Part shown: one piece after another, positions 55,016 to 64,000 of the stretch | Layout of the letters: every line of letters begins with the position of its first letter | Position numbering within the stretch: position 1 is the stretch's first letter | Origin: Amazonocrinis nigriterrae CENA67 | GTDB taxonomy: Bacteria > Cyanobacteriota > Cyanobacteriia > Cyanobacteriales > Nostocaceae | Length of the DNA stretch: 64,000 nucleotides | Assembly: GCF_016056305.1 (NCBI RefSeq) | Contig: NZ_JAECZC010000027.1 | Span: 41,843 to 105,842 of the forward strand | Direction of reading: 5' to 3' | Made by a program: the position numbers and the translations under genes | Notes under the pieces: generated by a model | What the model saw: the letters and a program-made list of their open reading frames with translations, nothing else | What the model was told of the DNA's origin: nothing | Database searches by the model: none

Positions 55016-57151
55016 ATGGAACAAATATCACAAGTTCTTGCTCTGGAACAAACTGCCCAAGTTCTCGGCAAGGAACCAATTGTTCCCTTTGCTATTTTGT
55101 TGGTGGTCATCTTAGTTATACCTATCCTGTTTGAACGGCTGAGATTACCAGGATTGGTGGGTTTGGTGTTCTCCGGCATAGTACTTGGGCCGTCAGGCTG
55201 GAATCTATTTCATACACAATCGCCGATGATTAGCCTGCTATCAGACATTGGTTTAATTTACTTGATGTTTGTCGCAGGGTTAGAAGTTGATCTAGAACGG
55301 TTCCAGCAAAGAAAAAAACGCTCTTTGGGGTTTGCAAGTTTCACTTTTATTGTCCCCTTAACCACAGGAATCTTGGTAGGGCGATTTTTTGGTTTCGGTT
55401 GGAATACTTCTATCTTAATTGGCTCTTTGCTCGGTTCCTATACTCTTTTGGCATATCCCATTATTAATCGTCTGGGAGTTGTCAATAATGAAGCTGTCAC
55501 TATTACAATTGGAGCCACACTTTTTACTGATATTGGCGCACTTTTAATATTAGCCGTTTGTGTGGCAGCAAGTCATATTGGGGCATTCAGCTTAGTGAAG
55601 TTAATCACTTTGTTGAGTTGGTTAACTCTCTATTCTATTGTGATTTTAGTTGGCTTTGATTGGGCGGGTAAAGAATTTTTTCGGCGGTCAGGGGACGACG
55701 AGGGAAACAAGTTTTTATTTGTATTACTGGCAGTATTTCTTGCGGCTTTGGGCGCTCAATTTATTGGGATAGAAAAAATTGTTGGAGCTTTTTTAGCAGG
55801 TTTGGCAGTTAATGAAGCGGTAGGTGAAGGCCCAGTCAAAGAAAAGGTAGTATTTATTGGCAGTGTCTTATTTATTCCTATTTTCTTTGTTGACCTAGGC
55901 TTACTAATAGATGTACCTACTTTTGTTCAAAGTATTGGCGTCCTCAAGTTAACGCTGTTCATTGTAGTCGGTTTGCTTGCCAGCAAGTTGATCGCAGCTT
56001 TATTAGCAAAACTAATTTATCGATATAACTGGCAGGAAATGCTCACAATGTGGTCGTTATCGATACCCCAGGTAGGTACGACATTAGCAGCAACTTTAGT
56101 AGGATATCGGGCTGAGTTACTGCCATTAGAAGTCTTCAATAGCATTATTGTCTTAATGCTCGTAACATCAACTTTGGGCCCATTGATAACCAGTCAAATA
56201 GCCGTTGCTTTGCCCACTTCTGTGGTTGCACAAACAGCATCCTTAACCTTAAGCGAGCAAAAATTGAAGACAACACCGAGTGATTTTAGCATAGTCGTAT
56301 CTGTTAACAATCCTCAGACTCAGCAGTATTTGGTTGAAATGGCAGCATTATTGGCACGTCAGGCAAATGGCAGGATTATACCGTTAGCGATCGCTACTGC
56401 TGTTGCTCATATGGATGCACCACAGTTAGAAGTTTCTATGCAAAGGAGTGAACGCTTATTGGCAAAAGCCACGGTACTAAGTCGAAAATTAGGAATACAA
56501 GCAGAACCATTACTACGAATTGATGATGCTTTTGCACCAGGAATTAGCAGGGCAGCTCGTGAACAAAAAGCAAGTTTAATTGTCATGGGTTGGGGTAAAC
56601 GTACTGGTTTGAGAGCGCGTTTATTTGGCAATGTCATTGATAGTGTGCTTTGGGCCTCCCATTGTCCGGTGGCGGTGACACGTTTAGTAGAGTCACCAAA
56701 AAAAATTCAGCGCATTTTAGTACCAGTGGAAAACTTAACAACATCGACATTGCAGCCGGTGCAATTGGCTCAGATGCTAGCAGAGGCCAATCAAGCCCAA
56801 GTGACTGTGTTGAATGTGTGCGATCGCCGCACTAGTTCCAGTAAAATCGCTGCCAAGCGATCGCAACTTGCTCTACTTGTGTCTAAATTAGCTTTGCCAA
56901 ATCCACCGGAAATTCAAATCATTGCTCATGAAAATGTTGCCCAAGCAATTTTACAGGCAGCACGATTATACGATTTAGTCGTGTTTCCTTTTACACGTCA
57001 TCGCACAAGTTCTGGTGGTTTAGCCATTAATGATGTCACAACTCAGTTAGCCAGCCAACTCACTTGTTCCATCATCATGCTCGCAGAACCACAACGCACT
57101 CAAACACCAACTTTACTAACGGGAGTTCCCAACTCCACAGCTGCTGTATAA
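55016..57151 (+). CDS. Cation:proton antiporter (CPA2/KefB type) with C-terminal USP domains
   Basis: 711 residues. About 12 membrane helices cover 20-395 with the CPA2 features LRLPGLVGLVFSGIVLGPSGW (about 42-62), the LLSDIGLIYLMFVAGLEVDLE segment (about 74-94) and VGAFLAGLAVNEAV (about 258-271). The C-terminal 300 residues carry two universal-stress-protein-like domains: the first with REQKASLIVMGWGKRTGLRARLFGNVIDSVLWASHCPVAV (about 520-559) and the second from IQRILVPVENLTT (about 567). The transporter should exchange Na+ or K+ for H+. The USP parts likely sense nucleotide or stress. The G-[x]9-G-[ST] nucleotide loop is recognisable in the first USP. Single gene. Confidence 0.92.
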   Translation: MEQISQVLALEQTAQVLGKEPIVPFAILLVVILVIPILFERLRLPGLVGLVFSGIVLGPSGWNLFHTQSPMISLLSDIGLIYLMFVAGLEVDLERFQQRKKRSLGFASFTFIVPLTTGILVGRFFGFGWNTSILIGSLLGSYTLLAYPIINRLGVVNNEAVTITIGATLFTDIGALLILAVCVAASHIGAFSLVKLITLLSWLTLYSIVILVGFDWAGKEFFRRSGDDEGNKFLFVLLAVFLAALGAQFIGIEKIVGAFLAGLAVNEAVGEGPVKEKVVFIGSVLFIPIFFVDLGLLIDVPTFVQSIGVLKLTLFIVVGLLASKLIAALLAKLIYRYNWQEMLTMWSLSIPQVGTTLAATLVGYRAELLPLEVFNSIIVLMLVTSTLGPLITSQIAVALPTSVVAQTASLTLSEQKLKTTPSDFSIVVSVNNPQTQQYLVEMAALLARQANGRIIPLAIATAVAHMDAPQLEVSMQRSERLLAKATVLSRKLGIQAEPLLRIDDAFAPGISRAAREQKASLIVMGWGKRTGLRARLFGNVIDSVLWASHCPVAVTRLVESPKKIQRILVPVENLTTSTLQPVQLAQMLAEANQAQVTVLNVCDRRTSSSKIAAKRSQLALLVSKLALPNPPEIQIIAHENVAQAILQAARLYDLVVFPFTRHRTSSGGLAINDVTTQLASQLTCSIIMLAEPQRTQTPTLLTGVPNSTAAV

Positions 57152-57569
57152 AAAGAGATAGTGGTCAGTGGTCAGTGGTCAGTTGTTATTCTCCTTGAAA
57201 CATAATTATATTACAAAATGTAAATATACCTAAACTCCAGTTACTACTGACGACTGACAACTGACAACTGACGACCCTCACTAGTTAACTTGATTCGCGG
57301 CGACCTGCTTAAAAAACTTTATTTTCTTAAAGATTTGATGAATTATTAGCTAAAGAATTCCAATAATGAGAGGATGTTTGTTAATTTGCTAGATAAATTG
57401 TTAAGCAATTGAGTTAAAATTTAACAAAATTGCATACGTAGAAAAATTGCGAAACTAAAAAATACTTTTGTTAAGTATCCCTGTTCGTTCTATACTTTTT
57501 TATTTAGGCTGGGTACTCTAAAAACAAGCTAACGAGCCACTAGCAATATCTGTAAATCACTGAGAAACT
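57152..57569. other. Intergenic with STRRs
   Basis: GGTCAGT heptamers at 57162-57183, CTGACAA/CTGACGA heptamers at 57247-57275, then AT-rich sequence before the UDP-xylose synthase. No gene. Confidence 0.65.
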
Positions 57570-58520
57570 ATGAGAATTTTGGTAACAGGCGGTGCTGGGT
57601 TTATTGGTTCCCATTTGATTGACAGACTAATACCTGAAGGGCATGAAGTAATTTGCTTAGATAATTTTTATACAGGTGATAAGCGTAATATCCTCAAATG
57701 GATGAATCATCCTCGGTTTGAACTCATCCGTCACGATATTACCGAACCAATTAGGTTAGAAGTAGACCAAATTTATCATTTAGCTTGTCCTGCTTCCCCA
57801 GTACATTACCAGTTCAACCCAGTCAAAACCGTTAAAACTAACGTGATGGGGACGCTGAATATGCTGGGTTTAGCTAAGCGTGTGAAAGCTAGATTTTTCT
57901 TGGCTTCAACCAGTGAAGTATACGGCGATCCCGAAGTTCATCCCCAAACTGAAGATTACAGGGGTAACGTTAATCCTATAGGGCTGCGTTCATGCTACGA
58001 CGAAGGCAAACGAATTGCTGAGACTCTGGCATTTGATTATTACAGGCAAAATAAAGTTGATATTCGGGTTGTCAGGATATTCAACACCTACGGGCCTCGA
58101 ATGTTAGAAAACGATGGTCGGGTGGTGAGCAACTTTATAGTTCAAGCCTTACGGGGTCATCCTTTAACTGTGTACGGTGATGGTTCGCAAACACGTAGCT
58201 TCTGTTACGTTTCTGACCTGGTAGAAGGATTTATCCGGCTGATGAATAGTGACTACACAGGGCCTGTGAATCTGGGAAATCCCGGTGAATATACGATATT
58301 ACAATTAGCACAAACAGTGCAAAACTTGATCAACCCAGACGCGCAGATTAAGTTTGAGCCATTACCAGCTGATGATCCACGTCGTCGCCGTCCCGACATC
58401 ACAAGGGCGAAGACTTGGTTAAATTGGGAACCTACCATTCCTCTGCAAGAGGGGTTAAAACTAACAATAGAAGATTTCCGCGAGCGCATCAAAAGCGACA
58501 TCAAGGATTTAGTCTCGTGA
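57570..58520 (+). CDS. UDP-glucuronate decarboxylase (UDP-xylose synthase)
   Basis: 316 residues, an extended SDR enzyme that uses NAD+ to turn UDP-glucuronate into UDP-xylose. The Rossmann motif [12 protein letters not shown] is at about 5-16, [11 protein letters not shown] at about 31-41, the active-site Y-x-x-x-K in [11 protein letters not shown] (about 147-157) and [14 protein letters not shown] (about 113-126). The GPRM and [14 protein letters not shown] segments are typical of UXS enzymes. UDP-glucose dehydrogenase follows 155 nt downstream on the same strand. The pair would supply UDP-xylose for surface polysaccharide, i.e. sheath or envelope. Confidence 0.92.
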   Translation: MRILVTGGAGFIGSHLIDRLIPEGHEVICLDNFYTGDKRNILKWMNHPRFELIRHDITEPIRLEVDQIYHLACPASPVHYQFNPVKTVKTNVMGTLNMLGLAKRVKARFFLASTSEVYGDPEVHPQTEDYRGNVNPIGLRSCYDEGKRIAETLAFDYYRQNKVDIRVVRIFNTYGPRMLENDGRVVSNFIVQALRGHPLTVYGDGSQTRSFCYVSDLVEGFIRLMNSDYTGPVNLGNPGEYTILQLAQTVQNLINPDAQIKFEPLPADDPRRRRPDITRAKTWLNWEPTIPLQEGLKLTIEDFRERIKSDIKDLVS

Positions 58521-58675
58521 GTAGCGCATTTGCGCTGTTCTGAGGTTTGGTGCAGGCTAACCTTAACCGTAGCCCGTACTTTTAGTAGCTGGATTTACCA
58601 GCGCCGTATAAGTGTCATATCGACATCTTGTTTTAAAGAACTAACCCAACAACAATTGTGAGGAGTTAAATTAAC

Positions 58676-60067
58676 ATGCGTGTTTGCGTCATTGGTACTG
58701 GTTACGTTGGTTTGGTTACAGGCGCTTGCTTGGCTCACATTGGCCACGATGTCATTTGCGTAGACAACAACGAAGAAAAAGTCAAGTTAATGAAATCTGG
58801 GCAGTCACCAATATTTGAGCCAGGACTCTCAGAAATCATGCAGGCTGCTATTCAAGCAGGGACAATCCAGTTTACAACTGATTTAGCTGCTGGGGTCGCT
58901 CACGGACAAATTCTGTTTATTGCTGTAGGCACACCACCCTTACCCACTGGTGAAAGTGATACCCGTTATGTGGAAGCTGTTGCGCGGGGAATTGGTGCAA
59001 ATCTTAACGGTGGTTACAAGGTGATTGTCAACAAATCCACAGTACCCATTGGTTCAGGTGATTGGGTACGGATGATTGTACTAGATGGCATCGCTGAACG
59101 CCAAAAAACACTTGTGCCTGCTGGTGGCGTAGCAGTTGAAGAAAAATCGGCTGAACTTGTAGCTCAGTTTGATGTGGTCAGCAACCCAGAGTTTTTGCGT
59201 GAAGGTTCAGCGGTGTATGACACCTTTAACCCCGATCGCATTGTACTGGGTGGTAATAGTCCCAGAGCGATCGCCTTAATGCAAGAATTGTATACCCCAA
59301 TTGTTGAGCGCAAGTTCGCGGAAGATCAATCTTTACCAAAAGTCCCAGTGCTAGTGACAGACCTCAGTTCAGCTGAGATGATTAAATATGCTGCTAATGC
59401 GTTTTTGGCTACTAAGATTAGTTTTATTAACGAAGTTGCTAACATTTGCGATCGCGTCGGTGCTGATGTCACCCAAGTAGCAAAAGGTATTGGTTTAGAC
59501 TCTCGGATTGGTAATAAGTTTTTACAAGCAGGTATCGGTTGGGGTGGTTCTTGCTTCCCCAAAGATGTGTCTGCTCTGATTCACACTGCGGATGACTATG
59601 GCTATGAAGCTCAATTAATGAAATCTGCTGTCAGTGTCAACGAACGCCAGCGCTTGATTGCTTTAGAAAAACTACAACAAGTTCTGAAGATCCTCAAGGG
59701 TAAAACTGTTGGTTTGCTAGGTCTGACCTTCAAGCCTGATACCGATGATATGCGTGATGCGCCAGCACTCAACTTGATTGAGCAACTCAACAGACTGGGA
59801 GCCAAAGTCAAAGCCTACGACCCCATTGTTTCCCAAACAGGTATGCGTCATGGTCTTACTGGTGTGTTAGTGGAAACCGATGCTGAACGCCTAGCTGATG
59901 GCTGTGATGCTTTGGTACTCGTAACTGAATGGCAGCAGTTCAGCACTTTGGACTATGCTAAGATGGCAAAACTGATGAGCAACCCCGTGATTATCGACGG
60001 TCGTAACTTCCTTGACCCAGAAACCCTAGTGAGAGCCGGGTTCCAATATGTAGGTATTGGTAGATAG
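58676..60067 (+). CDS. UDP-glucose 6-dehydrogenase
   Basis: 463 residues. NAD-binding GTGYVGLVTGACLA is at about 7-20, GTPPLPTGESDTRYVEA at about 89-105, NKSTVPIGSGDWVR, EFLREGSAVYD, and the catalytic Cys in GIGWGGSCFPKDVSALI. The C-terminal UDP-binding domain holds GKTVGLLGLTFKPDTDDMRDAPAL. It oxidises UDP-glucose twice to UDP-glucuronate. Together with the gene upstream it forms the two-step route to UDP-xylose. An AGGAG precedes the start. A terminator follows. Confidence 0.95.
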   Translation: MRVCVIGTGYVGLVTGACLAHIGHDVICVDNNEEKVKLMKSGQSPIFEPGLSEIMQAAIQAGTIQFTTDLAAGVAHGQILFIAVGTPPLPTGESDTRYVEAVARGIGANLNGGYKVIVNKSTVPIGSGDWVRMIVLDGIAERQKTLVPAGGVAVEEKSAELVAQFDVVSNPEFLREGSAVYDTFNPDRIVLGGNSPRAIALMQELYTPIVERKFAEDQSLPKVPVLVTDLSSAEMIKYAANAFLATKISFINEVANICDRVGADVTQVAKGIGLDSRIGNKFLQAGIGWGGSCFPKDVSALIHTADDYGYEAQLMKSAVSVNERQRLIALEKLQQVLKILKGKTVGLLGLTFKPDTDDMRDAPALNLIEQLNRLGAKVKAYDPIVSQTGMRHGLTGVLVETDAERLADGCDALVLVTEWQQFSTLDYAKMAKLMSNPVIIDGRNFLDPETLVRAGFQYVGIGR

Positions 60068-60139
60068 AAGATTAAGAATTAAAGATTAAAAAAGTGAGTG
60101 CATCCTTTTTTAATTTTTAATTTCAATACGGAATCAAAG

Positions 60140-60170
60140 TACCGTCTAGATTCTTCTAGGCGGTATTTTA
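60140..60170 (+). terminator. Terminator of the UDP-glucose dehydrogenase gene
   Basis: TACCGTCTAGA pairs with TCTAGGCGGTA (one G-T), followed by TTTTATT. Confidence 0.75.
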
Positions 60171-60424
60171 TTGGTCTTGAAGCCGTTCAGCTTACTCTGA
60201 CTTTCTGTCTAGAGGTACAAAATAAAGACTCTCAGCAATACTTTTATCAACCCTATGTGTTGGAATTTCCCAATATTTATAGCTTAACCAGCTAATAAGG
60301 AAAATTGGAATAAATACAACTATCGCTCTGCAATACTTCAAAAAGATGAATTAATACTAAAATTTGATAAATTTCTAGGAAGATTCATTGAGAAATAAAT
60401 CATAAAACTAATTTAGTTTCACGC

Positions 60425-60452
60425 AAAAAAAAGCAGGTTAAACACCTGCCCC
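60425..60452 (-). terminator. Terminator of the COP23 gene
   Basis: On the minus strand GGCAGGTG...AACCTGC is followed by T8 (A8 on the plus strand at 60425). Confidence 0.75.
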
Positions 60453-60474
60453 AGAGGAAAATATTGCCAATTAA

Positions 60475-61278
60475 TCAGCGGAAGTTGCCAGGATTTAGGC
60501 GAGTAGGGACTTGAGAAGGTTGAGACTGACGACGAAGTGCTACTCCGTTTTGCAACTTTTTGGCAGTCCCGCCATCTTTAGGGTCGAGAAAAGGTTTGAG
60601 ATTGATGCCACCTCTAGATGAAGCTACTCGATTATTGCCACTGCCTAGAAGTGTGCGACCTAAATTGTATATATCGTTGACCGCTGTGCTACCACGGTTG
60701 GTATAAGTGTTAACGCCTATAGTTTCCTGACCGCTGTCGGCTGCAAGTAAGTTTTGAAAAACGTTGTTGCGTACAGTATAAACGTCTTTCCCAGGCGGTA
60801 CTGTTAGCACAATGCGACAAGAGGGGTTTGCTTCAGTTGTCACGCAGACAATGTTTTGGTTATTTAAAAAACCTGTTTGTAGTTCTTGTAAGCCATCTGG
60901 GCGGTAGGATTCTAAGCGGCTGGCAATTGCTACACAACGACTTTCTTCGTCCCAACCACCGCCCAAACGTCCAGGAGTCGCCCAAGGAAAGTATCGACCT
61001 GGTTGACTTTGTGGCTGATACATCACAGTGTACTGACCATTATAAGGCTGGCAAAAAAACCGAGTGCCGCTGACTACCGTGGGTGAAGTCGATGTACCTG
61101 GTGATGTGTTGATTGGTATTGATGTGCCTGTTGATGTTGATGAACCTGATGGTATTGTTGGTACAACAACACCATCGGATGTAGAGTTATCATATTGGGC
61201 AAATGCCACAGAGTTACCCAACAGTAAAGATAAGCCCAGACTGCTTAAAAAGATCAACTTAAACGGTTGTGATGTCAT
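60475..61278 (-). CDS. COP23-domain secreted protein
   Basis: 267 residues. A Sec signal peptide (about 1-28, LIFLSSLGLSLLLGNSVAFA) is followed by a Ser/Thr/Pro-rich linker (about 30-70) and a COP23 domain (about 73-195; TRFFCQPYNGQYTVMYQ, GGGWDEESRCVAIASRLESYRPDG, NIVCVTTEANPSCRIVLTVPPG). Four conserved Cys presumably form disulphides. The C-terminus is Gly/Arg-rich. COP23 (circadian oscillating protein) was first found as a membrane-associated protein in Cyanothece; its function is unknown. Start: ATG at 61278 with GGAGAAG upstream, not the TTG one codon earlier. Confidence 0.88.
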   Translation of the reverse strand: MTSQPFKLIFLSSLGLSLLLGNSVAFAQYDNSTSDGVVVPTIPSGSSTSTGTSIPINTSPGTSTSPTVVSGTRFFCQPYNGQYTVMYQPQSQPGRYFPWATPGRLGGGWDEESRCVAIASRLESYRPDGLQELQTGFLNNQNIVCVTTEANPSCRIVLTVPPGKDVYTVRNNVFQNLLAADSGQETIGVNTYTNRGSTAVNDIYNLGRTLLGSGNNRVASSRGGINLKPFLDPKDGGTAKKLQNGVALRRQSQPSQVPTRLNPGNFR

Positions 61279-61353
61279 CAATCTTCTCCAGTGAAAATAT
61301 CTTCAGAAATTTATACTCTTATTGACGAATAATTTTGTTTTTTGATTCATTGG

Positions 61354-61411
61354 AAGCGGCGGGGAACTTAATTTATTTGTGGGGTGGAGAGGAATAGCTA
61401 CCCCGCCGCTT
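61354..61411. repeat. 11-bp inverted repeat (AAGCGGCGGGG ... CCCCGCCGCTT)
   Basis: The arms at 61354-61364 and 61401-61411 are perfect, with a 36-nt loop. The repeat lies between the M48 and COP23 genes and may end the M48 transcript. Confidence 0.75.
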
Positions 61412-61487
61412 GGGGCATAGGGCATTGGTAACTACTTCGCCACTCTCCATGCCCAAAAACTCTATCTTGCAAGTGGCGTGGAATATA

Positions 61488-63170
61488 TCATCGTGAATGC
61501 CGCTTTTTTTCTTCTCGTTCTTTTTTCTCTTTTAACAACTGTTTCACCCTGGCTTTAATATCTGCATGTCGTGCTACTCCTTCATAGGCGTAGCGGTTGT
61601 ATTTATTGCGTGAAATCAATTCTTCTAATGACTTAACTCGTTCGCGTCCGCCTGGGTGAGAAGACAACCAAGTGGGAGGAGCATTTTTTTGTTGTTTTTC
61701 TAGAGTCACCATTAAGTTACGCAAGCCGTCAGCAGCATAGCCAGTGGCAACAATTAGGCGTGTACCTAAAGTATCAGCCTGACGTTCCATATCGCGGCTA
61801 TAACTCAGTGAAAAGAGTTGACCAACAGTACCGCCTAGTGGTAAATACTGAGTCACGTTAGAGATGAGGTTGCCTTGGGTGACTAATTGAAAACCGTGGG
61901 ATAGGACTACGTGAGATAATTCATGACCGATTAATCCAGCTAATTCGGCTTCTGAGTTGGTTTTAGCGATCGCACCCGCATTAATAAAAACTTTACCTCC
62001 AGGCAGGGCAAAGGCGTTAAGGTCTGGGTCTGGAATCACAAAGAATTCATATTTAAATTCTTTGCGTCCGGCTACATTGGCTAGTTTTTGTCCGATTTCA
62101 TTGACATATGCTAAAACTGTTTCGTCTTTAATCAAATCCAACTGTTTTTTTGCCTGCTTTGCTGCCGACTCACCTACAGACTCTTCACCTTTTAGCAGCA
62201 TGATGGTAGAATCAAGGGCAGAAAATGGCCCCAAAAGACTGCCAGTCACGGCATAACCTAATGTACCTGTGATGATGTTGGCAAGAGCATTGCCTCTAAT
62301 TTCTCTTCTGATATAGGATTTATAGCGTTTGAGATTTTGTTCTGCTAAGTTGGTAAATTCACCTGCTTGTGGATGTTGAGGGTTGAGAATGGCAAATTGG
62401 CGAGCTGCTAAAGACGCCTCCATCCATTTTTTCGCTTCAGCAAGTGCTGTAACTCTTGCTTTAATTAACTCTGGTTCATTAGGATAGAGCGAAGATGCGC
62501 GTTCTAGTACATCTAAAGCTTCTTTGGAGCGATCATATTGTTTGAGAACTTCGGCATACTTAATGTCCCCAGGAATAAATTCTGGATACTGCTCAACTAA
62601 TAGTTTCAGTGGTACCAAAGTTCTAGTTTGCAGCTTCGCTGCTATCCCTGCCTCTGCTTCCCGCCAATAGACTTTACCTGCTGGGGATAGTTGCGCTGGG
62701 TCATATATAGCACTTTTGCGGTCTTGAGGTGTAGTTGTTTCTGCAAATGGTTCTTTTGCTTGTCGATACAGTTTTTCGGCTTCTGGAATTTGACCTGCTA
62801 AATAAAGCTTATCCGCTTCTATCAATTTTAGCTGACGGGCGATTTCTTCAGGACTGGGTGGAGGTTCCTCCGCCAAATCTGGCTTTTTTGGATCTGTGGC
62901 TTCTGGGGTGGGTGTAGGTTGTGGTGTCTCTTTTGGCTGATTTACATCGGTTGCTTCCGGACTGGAGGTTGGTTGTGGAGTTGATTGTTGGCTTTGTACT
63001 TGAGGCGTTTGTTTGTTGGCTGTGCTTGTAGTTTCAATAGTGCTAGAAGCAGCAGGTTCTTGTGCTGGAACAGGTGCTGTTGGTTGCGTCAAGATAATCA
63101 AAATCGTTGTACCAACACTAAGCAATACCCAACTCAAGGCTAGCAGCAGAGACTTCCTGGTTCGTTTCAT
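61488..63170 (-). CDS. M48 family metalloprotease with TPR-like region
   Basis: 560 residues. A signal anchor at about 8-28 (LLALSWVLLSVGTTILIILT) is followed by a Pro/Gln/Thr-rich linker (30-100), then a TPR-like helical segment (about 105-280; EEIARQLKLIEADKLYLAGQIPEAEKLYRQA...) and the peptidase domain. In the peptidase, GLIGHELSHVVLSHG contains HExxH and the distal Glu is in DMERQADTLG. A glycine-rich transmembrane-like stretch IITGTLGYAVTGSLLG precedes it. It resembles BepA/LoiP-type envelope proteases that clean up outer-membrane proteins. The ATG at 63170 is preferred over a TTG at 63182. Confidence 0.92.
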   Translation of the reverse strand: MKRTRKSLLLALSWVLLSVGTTILIILTQPTAPVPAQEPAASSTIETTSTANKQTPQVQSQQSTPQPTSSPEATDVNQPKETPQPTPTPEATDPKKPDLAEEPPPSPEEIARQLKLIEADKLYLAGQIPEAEKLYRQAKEPFAETTTPQDRKSAIYDPAQLSPAGKVYWREAEAGIAAKLQTRTLVPLKLLVEQYPEFIPGDIKYAEVLKQYDRSKEALDVLERASSLYPNEPELIKARVTALAEAKKWMEASLAARQFAILNPQHPQAGEFTNLAEQNLKRYKSYIRREIRGNALANIITGTLGYAVTGSLLGPFSALDSTIMLLKGEESVGESAAKQAKKQLDLIKDETVLAYVNEIGQKLANVAGRKEFKYEFFVIPDPDLNAFALPGGKVFINAGAIAKTNSEAELAGLIGHELSHVVLSHGFQLVTQGNLISNVTQYLPLGGTVGQLFSLSYSRDMERQADTLGTRLIVATGYAADGLRNLMVTLEKQQKNAPPTWLSSHPGGRERVKSLEELISRNKYNRYAYEGVARHADIKARVKQLLKEKKEREEKKRHSR

Positions 63171-63211
63171 GCTCAGATCCAATTATGCAACAGGCTCTTT
63201 GTTTAAATGTT

Positions 63212-63275
63212 TTGACACTCTCCTGACTGAATAAATAACGCGAGCGCTCATTTATTCGGAAAGTCAGGGGATTTT
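63212..63275 (-). mobile_element. IS200/IS605-type right end (omegaRNA 3' part)
   Basis: Read on the minus strand, after the tnpB stop: ATCCCCTGACT, a strong hairpin (CCTGACT/AGTCAGG, with an inner GAATAAATGA / TTATTTATTC stem) and GAGAGTGTCAAAA. This is the usual subterminal hairpin and end of such elements. The exact boundary is not proven. Confidence 0.65.
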
Positions 63276-64000
63276 AAGAAGTTGTTCCGAATGGAGCTAA
63301 AGCCACCATTCTCCACTTCTCCAATTTAAGAAGATTAATCCTTCTTGGGGCGGTCAAAGACCCTCTAGACACTCCGGTAAAACCATTGTGCTTACTTTTT
63401 CTTCTGATATTCAGCGAACCATTTAGATCCGCGTTAACCAAATGTCCATCTTTTGTCCTGTACAATCCGCGTTTAATTCGTTTACCAGAAAATTGGTATT
63501 CTTTGGGATTGTCGGCATTATAGACAGGTATTTCATCACCATCAATCGCGCTTGCTTTACTGGTGTAAGATTCTTCCTGTTCAGTATAATTCAACCCGTA
63601 TCTTTCACACATTGCTTTCAACTTATAGCGCAAACTGTGAAAAGGTATTTGGACAAAGTTTTGGTTGTTGCGTCCACCAATATTAATTTCCTGCTTGATG
63701 CCAGGATTGTACCCAACAATCAAGTTAGCAATCTTGTTGTTGATGCAGTGGTTAATAATAAATCTTGCTGTTTTGTTCAGGTAATCTCTAACTTGATTAT
63801 TGCGTTTTGCTGTCAGCTTCACTTGTTGATTAGTGATACTCTTAATTCCTTGCTTGTCCTTAATGGATTGCAGGTAAGCATTACGCTTGTTGAACCACTG
63901 GTTAATAGATTTAATTGGTTTACCATCCACTAAGTAGGATGCCCCATTGGTATCAACACAAGCTGCGAGATTATCGACTCCCAAATCAATACTAATAGAG
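63274..64000 (-). CDS. tnpB: TnpB (IS200/IS605 family RNA-guided endonuclease), 5' end beyond window
   Basis: The frame is open through the right edge, so the N-terminal part lies outside; 242 codons are seen. RuvC motif I (SIDLGVDNL) lies at the edge. RuvC-II Glu is in LNYTEQEESYTSKAS and RuvC-III Asp in LVNADLNGSLNIRRK, so the nuclease core looks intact. The zinc-ribbon Cys pairs found in many TnpB proteins are absent between II and III. The segment GDEIPVY...FSGKRIKRGLYRTKDG stands there instead, as in one well-known cyanobacterial subgroup. TnpB cuts DNA guided by an omegaRNA made from the element's right end, which lies just downstream. No tnpA is in view. Confidence 0.92.
   Translation of the reverse strand, partial: SISIDLGVDNLAACVDTNGASYLVDGKPIKSINQWFNKRNAYLQSIKDKQGIKSITNQQVKLTAKRNNQVRDYLNKTARFIINHCINNKIANLIVGYNPGIKQEINIGGRNNQNFVQIPFHSLRYKLKAMCERYGLNYTEQEESYTSKASAIDGDEIPVYNADNPKEYQFSGKRIKRGLYRTKDGHLVNADLNGSLNIRRKSKHNGFTGVSRGSLTAPRRINLLKLEKWRMVALAPFGTTS

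Larger units (their letters stand above)
60068..60474. other. Intergenic between convergent genes
   Basis: 400 bp with two terminators, one for each of the convergent genes (60140-60170, 60425-60452). No gene; the frame at 60098-60295 has no ribosome binding site and overlaps the terminator. Confidence 0.65.

Noticed and set aside
60098..60295. 65-codon plus-strand ORF
   Set aside because: Runs through the terminator of the upstream gene and has no ribosome binding site.

Overview
The window is chromosomal DNA from a nitrogen-fixing, probably filamentous heterocystous cyanobacterium of the Nostoc/Anabaena/Calothrix type. This rests on several things seen together: very frequent HIP1 octamers (GCGATCGC); heptameric short tandem repeats (STRRs) in many intergenic gaps; a nitrogenase iron protein gene; photosynthesis genes (thf1/psb29, ndhS, a CpcT/CpeT bilin lyase); and a phytochrome-like kinase. 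The species cannot be named from sequence alone. Genes are mostly single transcription units separated by long, repeat-rich gaps, with few operons.

Layout. 1-5.7 kb: GNAT acetyltransferase, a small peptidoglycan-binding protein, an exported protein of unknown function and a carotenoid oxygenase. 5.7-9 kb: a NACHT NTPase with an internal hexanucleotide repeat and two small unknown genes. 9.4-13.4 kb: an HTH regulator fused to a ligand-binding domain, a stand-alone nifH with an extended C-terminus, and a catalytically broken N-terminal piece of a type I restriction R subunit. 13.4-20.3 kb: an unknown beta-rich protein, a DUF2243 membrane protein, a NADAR protein, a knotless-phytochrome-like histidine kinase and a TIR/NDT-like protein. 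20.5-24.7 kb: a signalling neighbourhood with a PhnD-like binding lipoprotein, a haem-c (CLQCH) HAMP protein, a small Cys-rich protein, a Ser/Thr kinase and a lipoprotein. 25.3-28.6 kb: mltA in an operon with a small gene, a DUF5895-like protein and a small membrane protein. 28.6-33.9 kb: a tyrosinase with a separate paralogue of its own C-terminal domain, a 21-bp tandem array and a GH13 amylase with CBM20. 34.3-40.7 kb: a serine hydrolase, a TerB-like acidic protein, a 44-aa small ORF and a GH15-type protein. 41-47.9 kb: a PAS-Crp regulator, YkvA, ExbB/ExbD, a holin-like membrane protein, thf1, cpcT and a STAS protein. 48.2-57.2 kb: hemF, a SRPBCC protein, mrp, rodA, ndhS, a HAS-barrel protein and a cation/proton antiporter with USP domains. 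57.5-64 kb: a UDP-xylose synthase and UDP-glucose dehydrogenase pair, a COP23 protein, an M48 metalloprotease and the 3' part of a tnpB running off the right edge.

Genes that clearly work together: UDP-glucose dehydrogenase and UDP-glucuronate decarboxylase (UDP-glucose to UDP-glucuronate to UDP-xylose); ExbB and ExbD; mltA and its upstream neighbour; possibly the lipoprotein and the Ser/Thr kinase. The most unusual features are the tyrosinase with its stand-alone C-terminal-domain paralogue, the nifH next to a ligand-sensing HTH regulator, the NACHT gene with an in-frame AlaXaa repeat, the PhnD/haem-HAMP/kinase neighbourhood, and a MITE-like family with three copies here. No CRISPR array, tRNA or rRNA was found.
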